From Rhodanobacter sp. 7MK24 (GTDB taxonomy: Bacteria; Pseudomonadota; Gammaproteobacteria; Xanthomonadales; Rhodanobacteraceae): a DNA stretch of 64,000 nucleotides. Both the position numbers and the translations under genes were made by a program. The DNA lies in NCBI RefSeq assembly GCF_014842995.1, contig NZ_JACYXL010000003.1:248001-312000 (forward strand). Direction: 5' to 3'. The notes below the pieces were generated by a model. That model was not told the origin of the DNA. It ran no database searches and saw nothing but the letters and a program-made list of their open reading frames with translations. How positions within the stretch are numbered: position 1 is the first letter of the stretch; every line of letters begins with the position of its first letter. Positions 34,646 through 43,273 of the stretch are shown piece by piece.

Positions 34646-34776
34646 AGGCCGGCGCACCATGCGCGCTCGCACCCTGCCATGCCCCGGAGATCCGGTACGC
34701 CGACGTCCAAGCCAAACGATTGAGGTGACGGTAGGGCTGCTAAAATGGCCGTTTCGTCATCCACGGAATACCCGAC

Positions 34777-35544
34777 ATGCAACTCGATCAGGTCAAGGCG
34801 ATCATCACCGGCGGCGCTTCCGGTCTCGGCCACGCGGTAGCGCAACACCTCGTCGCCCATGGCGCCAAAGTGGCGCTCTTCGACGTCAACGAGGAAAAGG
34901 GCCACGCCGCCGCCAAGGCGCTGGGCGACGTTGCCCGCTTCTACAAGACCGACGTGACCAGCGAGGACGGCGTCACCGCCAATGTCGCCGCCGCGCGCGA
35001 GGCGATGGGGGGGCTCAACGTGGTGATGAACTGCGCCGGCATCCTTGGTGCTGGTCGCGTGCTGGGCAAGGAAGGCCCGATGCCGCTTTCCACCTTCGCC
35101 AGCACCATCATGGTGAACCTGGTCGGCAGCTTCAACGTGGCCAAGGCCGCAGCGGCACTGATGCAGCACAACGAGGCGGGCGAGGACGGCGAGCGCGGCG
35201 TGATCGTCAACACCGCTTCGGTTGCCGCCTACGAAGGCCAGATCGGCCAGGCCGCGTATTCCGCCTCCAAGGGTGGCGTGGTGGGCATGACCTTGCCGAT
35301 GGCGCGCGAGCTGTCGCGCTTCGGCATCCGTGTGGCGACCATCGCGCCGGGCATTTTCTGGACTCCGATGGTGGATGGCATGCCGCCGCAGGTGCAGGAA
35401 TCGCTGTCCGCCTCGATCCCGTTCCCCTCGCGCCTCGGCAAGCCGGAGGAGTTCGCGCAGACGGTGGCTTTCATCCTCGGCAATCGCTACATCAACGGCG
35501 AGACCATCCGCCTCGACGGCGCGGTGCGCTTGCAGCCGAAGTGA
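34777..35544 (+). CDS. SDR-family 3-hydroxyacyl-CoA dehydrogenase (HSD10-like)
   Basis: 255 residues. Rossmann motif TGGASGLG near residue 11, NCAG motif, catalytic Ser in NTASVAAYEG and YSASKGG (YxxxK). The overall pattern, including GPMPLSTFASTIMVNLVGSFNVAK and RVATIAPGIFWTPMVDGMP, resembles mitochondrial type-2 3-hydroxyacyl-CoA dehydrogenase. That enzyme oxidises 2-methyl-3-hydroxybutyryl-CoA in isoleucine breakdown and short-chain 3-hydroxyacyl-CoAs. Position after the leucine genes supports a branched-chain or fatty acid role. Confidence 0.85.
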   Translation: MQLDQVKAIITGGASGLGHAVAQHLVAHGAKVALFDVNEEKGHAAAKALGDVARFYKTDVTSEDGVTANVAAAREAMGGLNVVMNCAGILGAGRVLGKEGPMPLSTFASTIMVNLVGSFNVAKAAAALMQHNEAGEDGERGVIVNTASVAAYEGQIGQAAYSASKGGVVGMTLPMARELSRFGIRVATIAPGIFWTPMVDGMPPQVQESLSASIPFPSRLGKPEEFAQTVAFILGNRYINGETIRLDGAVRLQPK

Positions 35545-35593
35545 GCCGTGCGGGCCGTGGACGGCCGATGACACGGAATCCGGTTCCTTCGCC

Positions 35594-35704
35594 GTCATTC
35601 CGGCGAAAGCCGGAATCCAGCCGGGCACTCGTGTTCAGCACGCATAATCTGTTTCGAGCGCTTCGCGCTGCACATTCCACTGGATTCCGGCTTTCGACGG
35701 AATG
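35594..35704. repeat. inverted repeat pair of the CATTCCGGC...GCCGGAATG type
   Basis: TCATTCCGGCGAAAGCCGG-type arm at 35594-35620 and its near-perfect complement at 35680-35704 flank 59 nt. This widespread intergenic REP type also occurs at 51905-51940. Confidence 0.7.
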
Positions 35705-35740
35705 CCGTACCTTCCATCAACCAACACCCGGTTCCAATCC

Positions 35741-36304
35741 ATGAAAGCTTCCGACGTCAAGAAAGGCAACGTGGTCGAGCACGAAGGCATCGTCTACCAG
35801 GTGCGCGACATCGAGCGCAGCTCGCCTACCGCGCGTGGCGGCAACGTCACCTTCCGCTTCACCCTGTATTCCATCCCTGGCGGTCGCAAGTTCGACCTCA
35901 GCCTGCGCGCCGACGACGACCTGAAGGAGATGGACCTGGTGCGCCGCGCCGCCAACTTCTCCTACAAGGACGGCGAGGCCTTCGTGTTCATGGACGCGGA
36001 GGATTACACCCAGTACCTGCTCGGCCCCGAACTGGTGGGCGACAATGCCGGCTACATCGTGGAAGACGTGGAAGGTTTTTACGTGCAGGTTATCGACGAT
36101 GCGCCGGTCGGCCTGCAGGTGCCCACCAGCGTGGTGCTCACCGTGGTCGACACCGCGCCGGAGCTGAAGGGCGCCAGCGCCACCAAGCGCACCAAGCCGG
36201 CCAAGCTCAACACCGGCGTCGAGATCCAGGTGCCCGAATACATCACCAACGACGAGAAGGTGTGGGTGAACACGCTGACCGGCGAGTTCGCCGGACGCGC
36301 CTGA
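35741..36304 (+). CDS. efpL: elongation factor P-like protein (YeiP/EfpL)
   Basis: 187 residues. Three EF-P domains: the N-terminal KOW-like domain with tip loop [12 protein letters not shown], an OB domain and a C-terminal OB domain ending [24 protein letters not shown]. The tip residue at the position of the modified Lys of EF-P is Arg (~32), as in EfpL, so no lysyl modification is expected. It relieves ribosome stalling at proline-containing motifs, subordinate to EF-P. The P-rich linkers of the J-domain proteins are examples of possible local clients. Confidence 0.92.
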   Translation: MKASDVKKGNVVEHEGIVYQVRDIERSSPTARGGNVTFRFTLYSIPGGRKFDLSLRADDDLKEMDLVRRAANFSYKDGEAFVFMDAEDYTQYLLGPELVGDNAGYIVEDVEGFYVQVIDDAPVGLQVPTSVVLTVVDTAPELKGASATKRTKPAKLNTGVEIQVPEYITNDEKVWVNTLTGEFAGRA

Positions 36305-36312
36305 CACGCAAG

Positions 36313-36339
36313 GACGGCGCCCGGCAAGCCGGCGCCGTC
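36313..36339. terminator. hairpin between convergent efpL and DinB-like genes
   Basis: GACGGCGCC and GGCGCCGTC (36313-36321, 36331-36339) form a perfect 9-bp stem that reaches the DinB-like stop codon. No T-tract on either side, so any termination would be weak. Confidence 0.4.
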
Positions 36340-36880
36340 AATCCGCCTCGGGCAGCATCGCCGACAAGTCCGTCACGCCCACATCGATGCCCGATTGGCT
36401 GAGCAGGGTGGTGACCTGCCCGCGGTGGTGCGTCTGATGGTTGAAGAAATGCTGCATCAGATGCCCGAACTTCCTGACGAACACCTGGCCTGAGCGGTTG
36501 CTGTAGGTCAAGGCCTGATCGTATGCATCGTTCGTCGCTTCCGCGCAGAGCCGCACGATCGTTTCATCCATGTCGCGACGCGCCTCGCGCAATGGGTCGA
36601 ATTCGGCGTACAGGACCTCCGCTAGCGAGTACGGATGCGGCAAGCCACGCACTCGATCTAGCGAACGAAACACCGCTGGATGATCGGCGAACCGCTTCAG
36701 CCAGATGGTGTCGGCCACCAACAGGTGATTGAGCGTGCCGAACACCGAACCGAAGAACGCACCCCGATCTTCATGCATGGCCGCCGCGTCCAGCCGCGAT
36801 GCGGCGGCGTAAAGCTTGTCATTCATCCACCGGTTGTATCCGGCCATCAGTTCGAACTGGTTCTTGAGCGACATGGTCAT
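36338..36880 (-). CDS. DinB-family metal-binding protein
   Basis: 180 residues of a four-helix bundle. Metal-ligand histidines are seen in FGTLNHLLVADTIWLKRF and in MQHFFNHQTHHRGQVTTLLSQ, giving the His triad of DinB/YfiT proteins. These bind a divalent metal and often act as thiol-dependent transferases or hydrolases; the substrate is unknown. ATG 36880 or ATG 36874 is the start. Reading is open far upstream on this strand, but that part only mirrors the FUSC gene. It is convergent with efpL and divergent from the FUSC gene. Confidence 0.85.
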   Translation of the reverse strand: MTMSLKNQFELMAGYNRWMNDKLYAAASRLDAAAMHEDRGAFFGSVFGTLNHLLVADTIWLKRFADHPAVFRSLDRVRGLPHPYSLAEVLYAEFDPLREARRDMDETIVRLCAEATNDAYDQALTYSNRSGQVFVRKFGHLMQHFFNHQTHHRGQVTTLLSQSGIDVGVTDLSAMLPEAD

Positions 36881-36985
36881 GGCATGGCCGTAGTGTGTCA
36901 CCGATGGTAGCGAAACAATGCGCCGGCACGACAGTTTCAAACGGCTTAGGGCAGAATCCCGATACCCCCGCAATATCCAGATCCC

Positions 36986-39043
36986 ATGCCCAACCGCGGC
37001 TATTCCCTGCGCGCACAATTCGTCGAAACCCTGACGCTGTTCAAGCGGCCGGAGGTGCCGCTGTGGGTGGTCCTGCGCAATACGATGGCGGTGGTCCTGC
37101 CCCTGGCCGTCGGGCTGGCCACGGGTTATCCCGAGGTCGGCCTCGGCGTGAGCGCAGGCGCGCTGGACACGATGTTCTCCGACCAGCCAGGCCCCTACCG
37201 CCAACGCATGCGCTGGTTGCTGCTGGCGACGCTGGTGGCGGGGCTGGCTGCGCTGCTGGGCTTCACCATCGGCGACCAGTTGCTGCCGATGCTGCTGATC
37301 ACCGCCGTGTTCGGCTTCTGTGGCGGCATGCTGGTGGTGTTCGGCACGGACGCGGCGCGCGTGGGCATGACCAGCATGATCCTGCTGGTGATCGCCGCCG
37401 CCACGCCGATCTCGCCCAGGAATGCCCTGCTCGCCTCCAGCCTGATCGCCTGCGGCGGACTGCTGCTCACCCTGTTCGCCGTAGCCGCATGGCCGTTGCA
37501 ACGCTATCGTCCGGAGCGCCATGCGCTGGCCGGCGTGTACGCGGGCCTCGCCATGTTGGCACGCCAACCGGGTGACGACGAAAACGCGAATCCCGCGCTC
37601 ACCGACGCCATGACTTCGTTGCAGCACACCCTGCTCGGCCGCTATCGCGCGCACGGTCGCGCGATGGAAGCATTCGCCGTACTGCTGGAACTGGCCGAAC
37701 GCATCCGGCTGGAATTGACGGCGATTTCCGCGCTGTATGCCGATCCCGCTCCGCACGCACGCTACCGTGATGACGCCGCGCGCGTGCTGGACGCCATCGC
37801 GCGCGCACTGGAAACCGCAGAGCCGCCGCAACAAGCAGAGCAAGCGCTGCAAACCTTGCGTAGCGATGCCCGCACCGCGCCGGCCGGGCTGGTTCCGCAT
37901 CTGCGCGCACTGGATGGCCAACTGGCCGCCGCCGTGCGCAATGCAAACTGGGCGGGCAGTCGTGGCGAACTGCGCGCCGCGGCTGCGGAAACGCAACTGC
38001 CGCGCACCTTGCAAAGCAGCTCGGCATGGGCCGTGTTGCGCGCCAACCTTACGCCACGCTCGGTAGCCTTCCGCCATGCGATACGCACGGCGGCCTGCCT
38101 CAGCACGGCGCTGCTGGTATCCCGCCTGCTCAATCTGCCGCACGGCTACTGGTTGCCGATGACCACGGCCATCGTGCTGCGCGCCGACTTCGCCGCCACC
38201 TTTAACTTCGGCCTGCTGCGCGTGGTGGGCACGGTGCTCGGACTCGTGCTGACCACGGCCCTGCTGCGTCTCACGCCGGCCTCGCCATGGGCGCATCTCG
38301 CGCTGATGGCGCTGCTGTGCATGGCGTTCCGCTGGCTGGCCAATGCGCACTACGGCATCGCCGTGGCCGCGCTCACCGGCACCGTGGTGATCCTGCTCTC
38401 GTACGAAGGCGTGAACTCGGGCGTGGCAGTGACCGACCGCGTCATCAACACGGCGCTGGGCTGCGGCATGGCGATGGCCACCTACCTCATGTGGCCGACC
38501 TGGGAACGCGTACGCGCCCGCTTCGCGCTCGCCGAAATGCTGGACGCCTACGCCGGCTACCTGCACGCACTTGCCATGCCGGAGCAGCGCGAGGCGCAGC
38601 GTGAGACGCGCAGTCTGGCGCGTACCGCGCGCAGCAATGCGGCCGCCTCGCTCGAACGCATGCGCACCGAACCGGCTACGCCGCAGGCATTGCTGGAACT
38701 GGCGCGCGCGCTGTTCGCCAACGGCAACCGGCTGGCACGCACGGCGATGGCGCTGGAGGCGCTGGGCGCCGATCCGTCGCCACGCCCCGCCGCCGTCAAC
38801 GATTTCGTCGTCGCCTGCGCCCATGCCACACAATCCATCGCCGATGCCCTGCGCGAACGGCACGCGCCCGAAAGCGCGCCGGACCTGCGCGCCTTGCAGC
38901 AATCGCTGCCCGGCGCGCTGGCACAAGTCGGCGATCCGTCAACCAACGAAGCACTGCTCCAGATCAGCGACCGGTTGGCCAACAACATCAATACGCTTGC
39001 TCATGTGCTCAAGCGCGCGCAGGCAGCCTCCGCGAATGCGTAA
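36986..39043 (+). CDS. FUSC-family inner membrane protein (YccS/AaeB-like)
   Basis: 685 residues with two hydrophobic blocks, each of about five or six membrane helices (residues ~25-165 and ~370-500), separated and followed by long helical cytoplasmic regions. This is the duplicated FUSC layout. The second block has the conserved YWLPMTTAIVLRADFAATFNFGLLRVVGTVLG pattern. Family members export aromatic acids or similar compounds; the substrate here is not deducible and no membrane-fusion partner gene is nearby. Confidence 0.85.
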   Translation: MPNRGYSLRAQFVETLTLFKRPEVPLWVVLRNTMAVVLPLAVGLATGYPEVGLGVSAGALDTMFSDQPGPYRQRMRWLLLATLVAGLAALLGFTIGDQLLPMLLITAVFGFCGGMLVVFGTDAARVGMTSMILLVIAAATPISPRNALLASSLIACGGLLLTLFAVAAWPLQRYRPERHALAGVYAGLAMLARQPGDDENANPALTDAMTSLQHTLLGRYRAHGRAMEAFAVLLELAERIRLELTAISALYADPAPHARYRDDAARVLDAIARALETAEPPQQAEQALQTLRSDARTAPAGLVPHLRALDGQLAAAVRNANWAGSRGELRAAAAETQLPRTLQSSSAWAVLRANLTPRSVAFRHAIRTAACLSTALLVSRLLNLPHGYWLPMTTAIVLRADFAATFNFGLLRVVGTVLGLVLTTALLRLTPASPWAHLALMALLCMAFRWLANAHYGIAVAALTGTVVILLSYEGVNSGVAVTDRVINTALGCGMAMATYLMWPTWERVRARFALAEMLDAYAGYLHALAMPEQREAQRETRSLARTARSNAAASLERMRTEPATPQALLELARALFANGNRLARTAMALEALGADPSPRPAAVNDFVVACAHATQSIADALRERHAPESAPDLRALQQSLPGALAQVGDPSTNEALLQISDRLANNINTLAHVLKRAQAASANA

Positions 39044-39148
39044 TTGGCCGTCCGGCGCCGTCTGGCCGCATCGCTCAATACCGTGTGCGCCGATAAACCG
39101 ATGCGATAACATGGCGAGGGCCAACCATCCCCGCGCGGGCCACCTGCC

Positions 39149-39706
39149 ATGAATGTTTCAAGCATCTACGGTACCCAATGGCAATCCGCGAGCGGCCTGG
39201 TCACATCCGGCTATGCGCAGTACCAAAAGCAGCCTCTCGGATCGCAAGTCGTTCCCGCCGCAGCCGCGTCGAGCATCACCACTGAACACGCCGGCCAGAT
39301 GGCTGCCGCCATTGCCGCGGCAATGGCGCAACTGGGGCTGACGGCCTCACTAGGCCAGACCGCAAACGGCACCACGCCGGCGCAAGGCAATACCTCGGCT
39401 ACCGTCCTGCCCGGATCGCGGCAGGTGCGGCAGTACAAAGACATGGCGTCGACCTTCTCCAGCCTGGCCCGGGCATTGGAATCCAGTGCAAGCGGCACTT
39501 CGGCCGCCGCCAGCCAGCCCAGCGGCCTGACCTCGACGTTCCAGAACCTCTGGACTTCGCTGGGCGCGACACCGGGAACATCGACCGGCTCTTCGGGCGC
39601 CCCTGCCATCCCTAGCCTGCCAGCGTTCCTGCAATCGCTGGCAAGCAACTTTGGCGAAAGCGGCATTTCGGGATTGCGCGGAGTCTTTGTCGACACCGTG
39701 GCCTGA
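39149..39706 (+). CDS. hypothetical Ala/Ser/Thr-rich protein
   Basis: 185 residues with no recognised domain. Composition is rich in Ala, Ser, Thr, Gly and Gln, with two short amphipathic stretches (HAGQMAAAIAAAMAQLGL and YKDMASTFSSLARALE) and a C-terminal helix-like PSLPAFLQSLASNFGESG. No signal peptide or membrane segment is visible. The opening MNVSSIYG and low complexity recall secreted substrates without Sec signals, but that is speculation. It lies between the FUSC gene and the convergent ECF sigma gene. Coding is supported by the long frame and synonymous-looking third positions. Confidence 0.6.
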   Translation: MNVSSIYGTQWQSASGLVTSGYAQYQKQPLGSQVVPAAAASSITTEHAGQMAAAIAAAMAQLGLTASLGQTANGTTPAQGNTSATVLPGSRQVRQYKDMASTFSSLARALESSASGTSAAASQPSGLTSTFQNLWTSLGATPGTSTGSSGAPAIPSLPAFLQSLASNFGESGISGLRGVFVDTVA

Positions 39707-39776
39707 AACGGCAAAATGAAAGCCGGGGTCGGGATCGCTTCCGGCCTGCTTTCCAAAAGCGCGCTAGGGTCGCGAC

Positions 39777-40337
39777 TTATCCGCCCAATTCGCGCTGCAA
39801 CCAGGCACGCGCCAACCGCCATTCGCGTTGCACGGTACTGCTGGAGATCTCCATCGCCATGGCGATCTGCTCCACGCTCATGCCCATGAAGAACCGCATT
39901 GCCACAATGTCCGCCTGGCGGCGATCCAGCGTGGCCAGCATGTCCAGGCATTCGACCAAGGCGCCGTAGTCCACGCCGTCGGACAATTCCATGGAGATTT
40001 CGGTGAGCTGCAGTCGGTCCGCTTCCTGCGGCCGCTTGGCGGCGTTGCGTCGGCGCGCCGAGTCCACCAGCACTTCGCGCATCGCGCGTGCCGCCACGCC
40101 CAGCAGGTGACGGCGGCTCGCCCAATCCGGCGGCTGCGAACCACCGAAGACCTTGAGGTAAGCCTCGTTGACCAGAGCTGTGGCGCTCAAGGTGCGCTCC
40201 ATCTGCTCGCCACTCAATTGCGCACGTGCTATGCCGCGCAGGGCGTCGTACATCTGGCGCAGCGCCTCGTTCAGCGCTGCCGGGTCACCGGCCTGTGCGT
40301 CATGCAGCAGTCGGGTCACCTCGACCGTATCGTTCAA
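39777..40337 (-). CDS. ECF-type RNA polymerase sigma factor
   Basis: 186 residues from TTG 40337, which overlaps the kinase stop as TTGA and gives the usual N-terminus (NDTVEVTRLLHDAQAGD). Region 2 covers ALNEALRQMYDALRGIARAQL to VNEAYLKVFG. Region 4 has LDMLATLDRRQADIVAMRFFMGMSVEQIAMAMEISSSTVQREW. The class is the SigZ-like/ECF-kinase group common in Xanthomonadales. A longer form from 40445 would bury 36 codons in the kinase gene and is less likely. The partner kinase directly upstream probably controls its activity by phosphorylation; no anti-sigma factor is present. Confidence 0.85.
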   Translation of the reverse strand: MNDTVEVTRLLHDAQAGDPAALNEALRQMYDALRGIARAQLSGEQMERTLSATALVNEAYLKVFGGSQPPDWASRRHLLGVAARAMREVLVDSARRRNAAKRPQEADRLQLTEISMELSDGVDYGALVECLDMLATLDRRQADIVAMRFFMGMSVEQIAMAMEISSSTVQREWRLARAWLQRELGG

Positions 40338-43126
40338 TGCTTCGCTCCCGTTTCGCGGAGCACCTTTGCGGCGCCGCCAGCCGCCGAATCGTGACACGTC
40401 GGCGGTGACGAATCGACTACCGGGCCGGTTGTCGTCGCCTGGCAATTGTCGCTACCTGACGTCGTACCACGTGCTCGCCCGGCGAGATCGGCCACGGCCA
40501 CGGTGCCGTTGCGCGCCTGCCGCAGCTTGGCGTCCAGCAATGTCGCCTCGACCACGCCCGGGTCGCTGGGCCCAGCCTTGCCCGTACGGTTGAACGCCAG
40601 CAGTTGCGCCAACCATTGCCCCGCCCGGTCCATTTGCCGGTCGAGCAAGGCGGCTTCGCCAAGACCCGCCAGCGTGCCGACCCAGGCTTCGGGCATCTCG
40701 CGTGGCCCTTGCGTGCCCATCTGCGCCATCGCCGCACCGAAATCCCGGGTGGCCGACGCTGCGTCGTCGCGCGCCAGATCCGCCTGACCCAGCGCGATCA
40801 AGGCATTGACGCGATTTTCCCTCGCCCACGGCAAGCCGGTGAGCGCGCGCTGGTCGAGCCGCTCCAACTGCGGCTGCAGCAGGGCGGTGGCATCGGCCGC
40901 GCGTCCTAACCCCACGTAAACCTTCGCCAGCCCGGTCAGTGTGTACAGTTCGAAATCGGGTGACACCTGCGCGAAGGACCGCGCCAGCTTCACCGAACGC
41001 TCCAACGCGTCGCACGCATCCGGCAAGTCACCGGCCTGCATCAGCGCCATGCCGAAATAGGTGAGCATGCCGGACATGCTGGGTCCGACCGAACCAACCT
41101 GCCTGTCGTAGTCGGCAATGGAGCGGCGGAACAATTGCATCGCGCCGGCAGGGTCGCGCCGCATCGAGACCAGCGCCAGCACGAAGCGGTAGTAGACCAG
41201 CGCCGGATCGTCCTTGGCATAGAGGTGCCGGGCCTCCCCCAACGCAGCCTGAGCACTGGCGATCGAGCCGGCGTCGTCGTCCATCGCGGCTTGCGCCATC
41301 GCCAGCACGGCCTGCGCCTGCAAATGCAGTTCGCGATCCGACGACGGAGCCGCATCAAGCTGGGCGAGAATCTGGCGCGTCTCGCGCACGATGGCCTCCG
41401 GCGTGGCGCCTGGGCCGCCCAGCTCGTTGTACAGCAAGTTGATGCGCACCCGCAGGATTTCGTCGGCGTGATCGCCGGGCGCCTGTGCCAACAGGTTGAT
41501 GGCTGCGCGATCCAGGGGAATCGCCGTGTTCAGATTCATCACCGTCGAATAGGCGCGGCCCAAGGCGGCCAGCACCTGCCCCCGCTCCAGTGGAGCGGCA
41601 TCGTAAAAAGTCTGCAGCTTGCGCGCTTCCGCCAGCAACGGAATCGCCTGACCGCCCAGCCCCAGCTGGTTGTAGGAACGCCCCATCGACAGCAGCAGGC
41701 TGACCCGCACCGGTGCCGCGATGTCGTGCCGTGACATCAGGGTGGCCGCACCGCGATCGAGCACCTCGCGCACCGTGATGTTGCTGCCGTGCGCATGCGT
41801 GGGGTCGGCGTTTTCGAACAGGTTTTGCAGGAACCCGGCGATGGCCGCCGTCTTGTCGCGTTCCAGCTCCAACCGTCGCAGCTGCTGCATGCGCTGCACC
41901 GCGAAGCCGGCCAGCAACGCCAGGATCAGCATCGCCGCACCGACACCCACCGCATGGCGGCGCAGGTACAGCCGTGCGCGATACCAGGCCGCACCGTGCC
42001 GGGCGCGCACCGGCCGTGCCGCCAGGAAGCGTTGCAGATCATCGGCCAGCGCATCCACACCCGCATAGCGATCGCATGGGTCGCGCCGCAACGCCTTCAT
42101 CACGATGGCGTCGAGGTCCGCCGACACCTCGCGCCGCAGCGGCGTGGCACCGCCGGACTGGCGCAGGCGCCGGCTTGGCGGCAGCAGCTTGCCGGTGTCG
42201 ATGGCCAGCGACAGGCTCACTGGAGAAATTTCCTCCGCGTCGCCGAACGGGCGCATGCCGCAAACCAGCTGGTACAGCACCACGCCAAGGGACCAGACGT
42301 CGGCACTGGTGCCCAGCGGTCGGCCGCGCAATTGCTCGGGGCTGGCGTAAGCCAGCGTCAGGGTGCGCATGTCGGTGCGGGTCTGCACGGCAGCCACGCC
42401 GCCAACGTGGTCGAGCAGCCTGGCGATGCCGAAATCCAGCAGCTTCGGCTCGCCTTCGTCGGTCACCAGGATATTGCTCGGCTTGAGGTCGCGGTGGATC
42501 ACCAGACGCTGGTGCGCGTAATGCACCGCCGCGCATACCTTGAGGAACAGCGCCACCCGCTCGCGCAACGGCAACTGCCGGTGCTCGCACCAGCGGTCGA
42601 TACGCTCGCCCTGCACGTATTCCAGCGCCAGGAACGAACGGCCGTCGCTGGTAGTGCCCCCATCGATCAGGTGTGCGATGTTGGGATGGTTGAGCGTGGC
42701 GAGGATGCGACGCTCCTCCGCGAAACGCTTCAGCGGCTCGCGCCCAGGAACACCCTTGGTGTGCAGGAGCTTGATCGCCACCTGCTGGCGCAGCTCGTCC
42801 GGCGTGCCCTCGCCGAGCGAACGCTCGGCGAGATACACCACGCCGCCGCCGCCTTCGCCCAACTGGCGCAGGATGCGATAGCCGCTGCTGCTGGCAGCGG
42901 TGTTGACCGTGGAGCCGATGACTGCGGACGCCACAGCCAACCGCGGCAACGTGGTACCCACCGTCGCCTCGGCAGCCTCCAGCATCCAGCGCACTTCTTT
43001 GCGCAGCACCTCGTCGTCGCCGCAGTTCGCGGTGACATACTGCTCACGCTCCGCTTCAACCAGATCCAACGCCGCCAATGCGATCGGTTTCGCGCGGAGG
43101 TAGCGTGTTCGGCATTCCTCGTTCAC
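40334..43126 (-). CDS. transmembrane Ser/Thr protein kinase with TPR-like extracytoplasmic domain
   Basis: 930 residues. A short N-terminal helical region precedes the kinase domain: glycine loop LGEGGGGVVYLAE (~89-101), Lys ~119 (VAIKLL), catalytic HRDLKPSN (~211-218), DFG (~231-233) and ASPEQLRG. One membrane helix (AVGVGAAMLILALLAGFAV) separates it from a ~500-residue helical TPR-like sensor part in the periplasm. GTG 43126 is chosen because AGGGGG lies 7 nt upstream. The stop overlaps the TTG start of the ECF sigma gene. Kinase and sigma factor likely form a signal pathway; the signal is unknown. Confidence 0.88.
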   Translation of the reverse strand: MNEECRTRYLRAKPIALAALDLVEAEREQYVTANCGDDEVLRKEVRWMLEAAEATVGTTLPRLAVASAVIGSTVNTAASSSGYRILRQLGEGGGGVVYLAERSLGEGTPDELRQQVAIKLLHTKGVPGREPLKRFAEERRILATLNHPNIAHLIDGGTTSDGRSFLALEYVQGERIDRWCEHRQLPLRERVALFLKVCAAVHYAHQRLVIHRDLKPSNILVTDEGEPKLLDFGIARLLDHVGGVAAVQTRTDMRTLTLAYASPEQLRGRPLGTSADVWSLGVVLYQLVCGMRPFGDAEEISPVSLSLAIDTGKLLPPSRRLRQSGGATPLRREVSADLDAIVMKALRRDPCDRYAGVDALADDLQRFLAARPVRARHGAAWYRARLYLRRHAVGVGAAMLILALLAGFAVQRMQQLRRLELERDKTAAIAGFLQNLFENADPTHAHGSNITVREVLDRGAATLMSRHDIAAPVRVSLLLSMGRSYNQLGLGGQAIPLLAEARKLQTFYDAAPLERGQVLAALGRAYSTVMNLNTAIPLDRAAINLLAQAPGDHADEILRVRINLLYNELGGPGATPEAIVRETRQILAQLDAAPSSDRELHLQAQAVLAMAQAAMDDDAGSIASAQAALGEARHLYAKDDPALVYYRFVLALVSMRRDPAGAMQLFRRSIADYDRQVGSVGPSMSGMLTYFGMALMQAGDLPDACDALERSVKLARSFAQVSPDFELYTLTGLAKVYVGLGRAADATALLQPQLERLDQRALTGLPWARENRVNALIALGQADLARDDAASATRDFGAAMAQMGTQGPREMPEAWVGTLAGLGEAALLDRQMDRAGQWLAQLLAFNRTGKAGPSDPGVVEATLLDAKLRQARNGTVAVADLAGRARGTTSGSDNCQATTTGPVVDSSPPTCHDSAAGGAAKVLRETGAKH

Positions 43127-43273
43127 GGGTTCCCCCTGTGGCCCCCAGCGCATTTTCCGTGATGCGCCTCACAGAATTGCAATTATAGGCCTTCCCGAAA
43201 CCGCCGCGCATGTGCCAGGCACGATGTGCACCCGCCGCACGACGCCCACGCCCCAAGGCCCTAAACTTGGTGG

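Noticed and set aside
36881-38926. Upstream extension of the DinB-like gene to give an 862-residue protein
   Set aside because: The extra N-terminal part is the mirror of the FUSC gene and has Arg/Gln/His-rich shadow composition. DinB proteins start where ATG 36880 lies.
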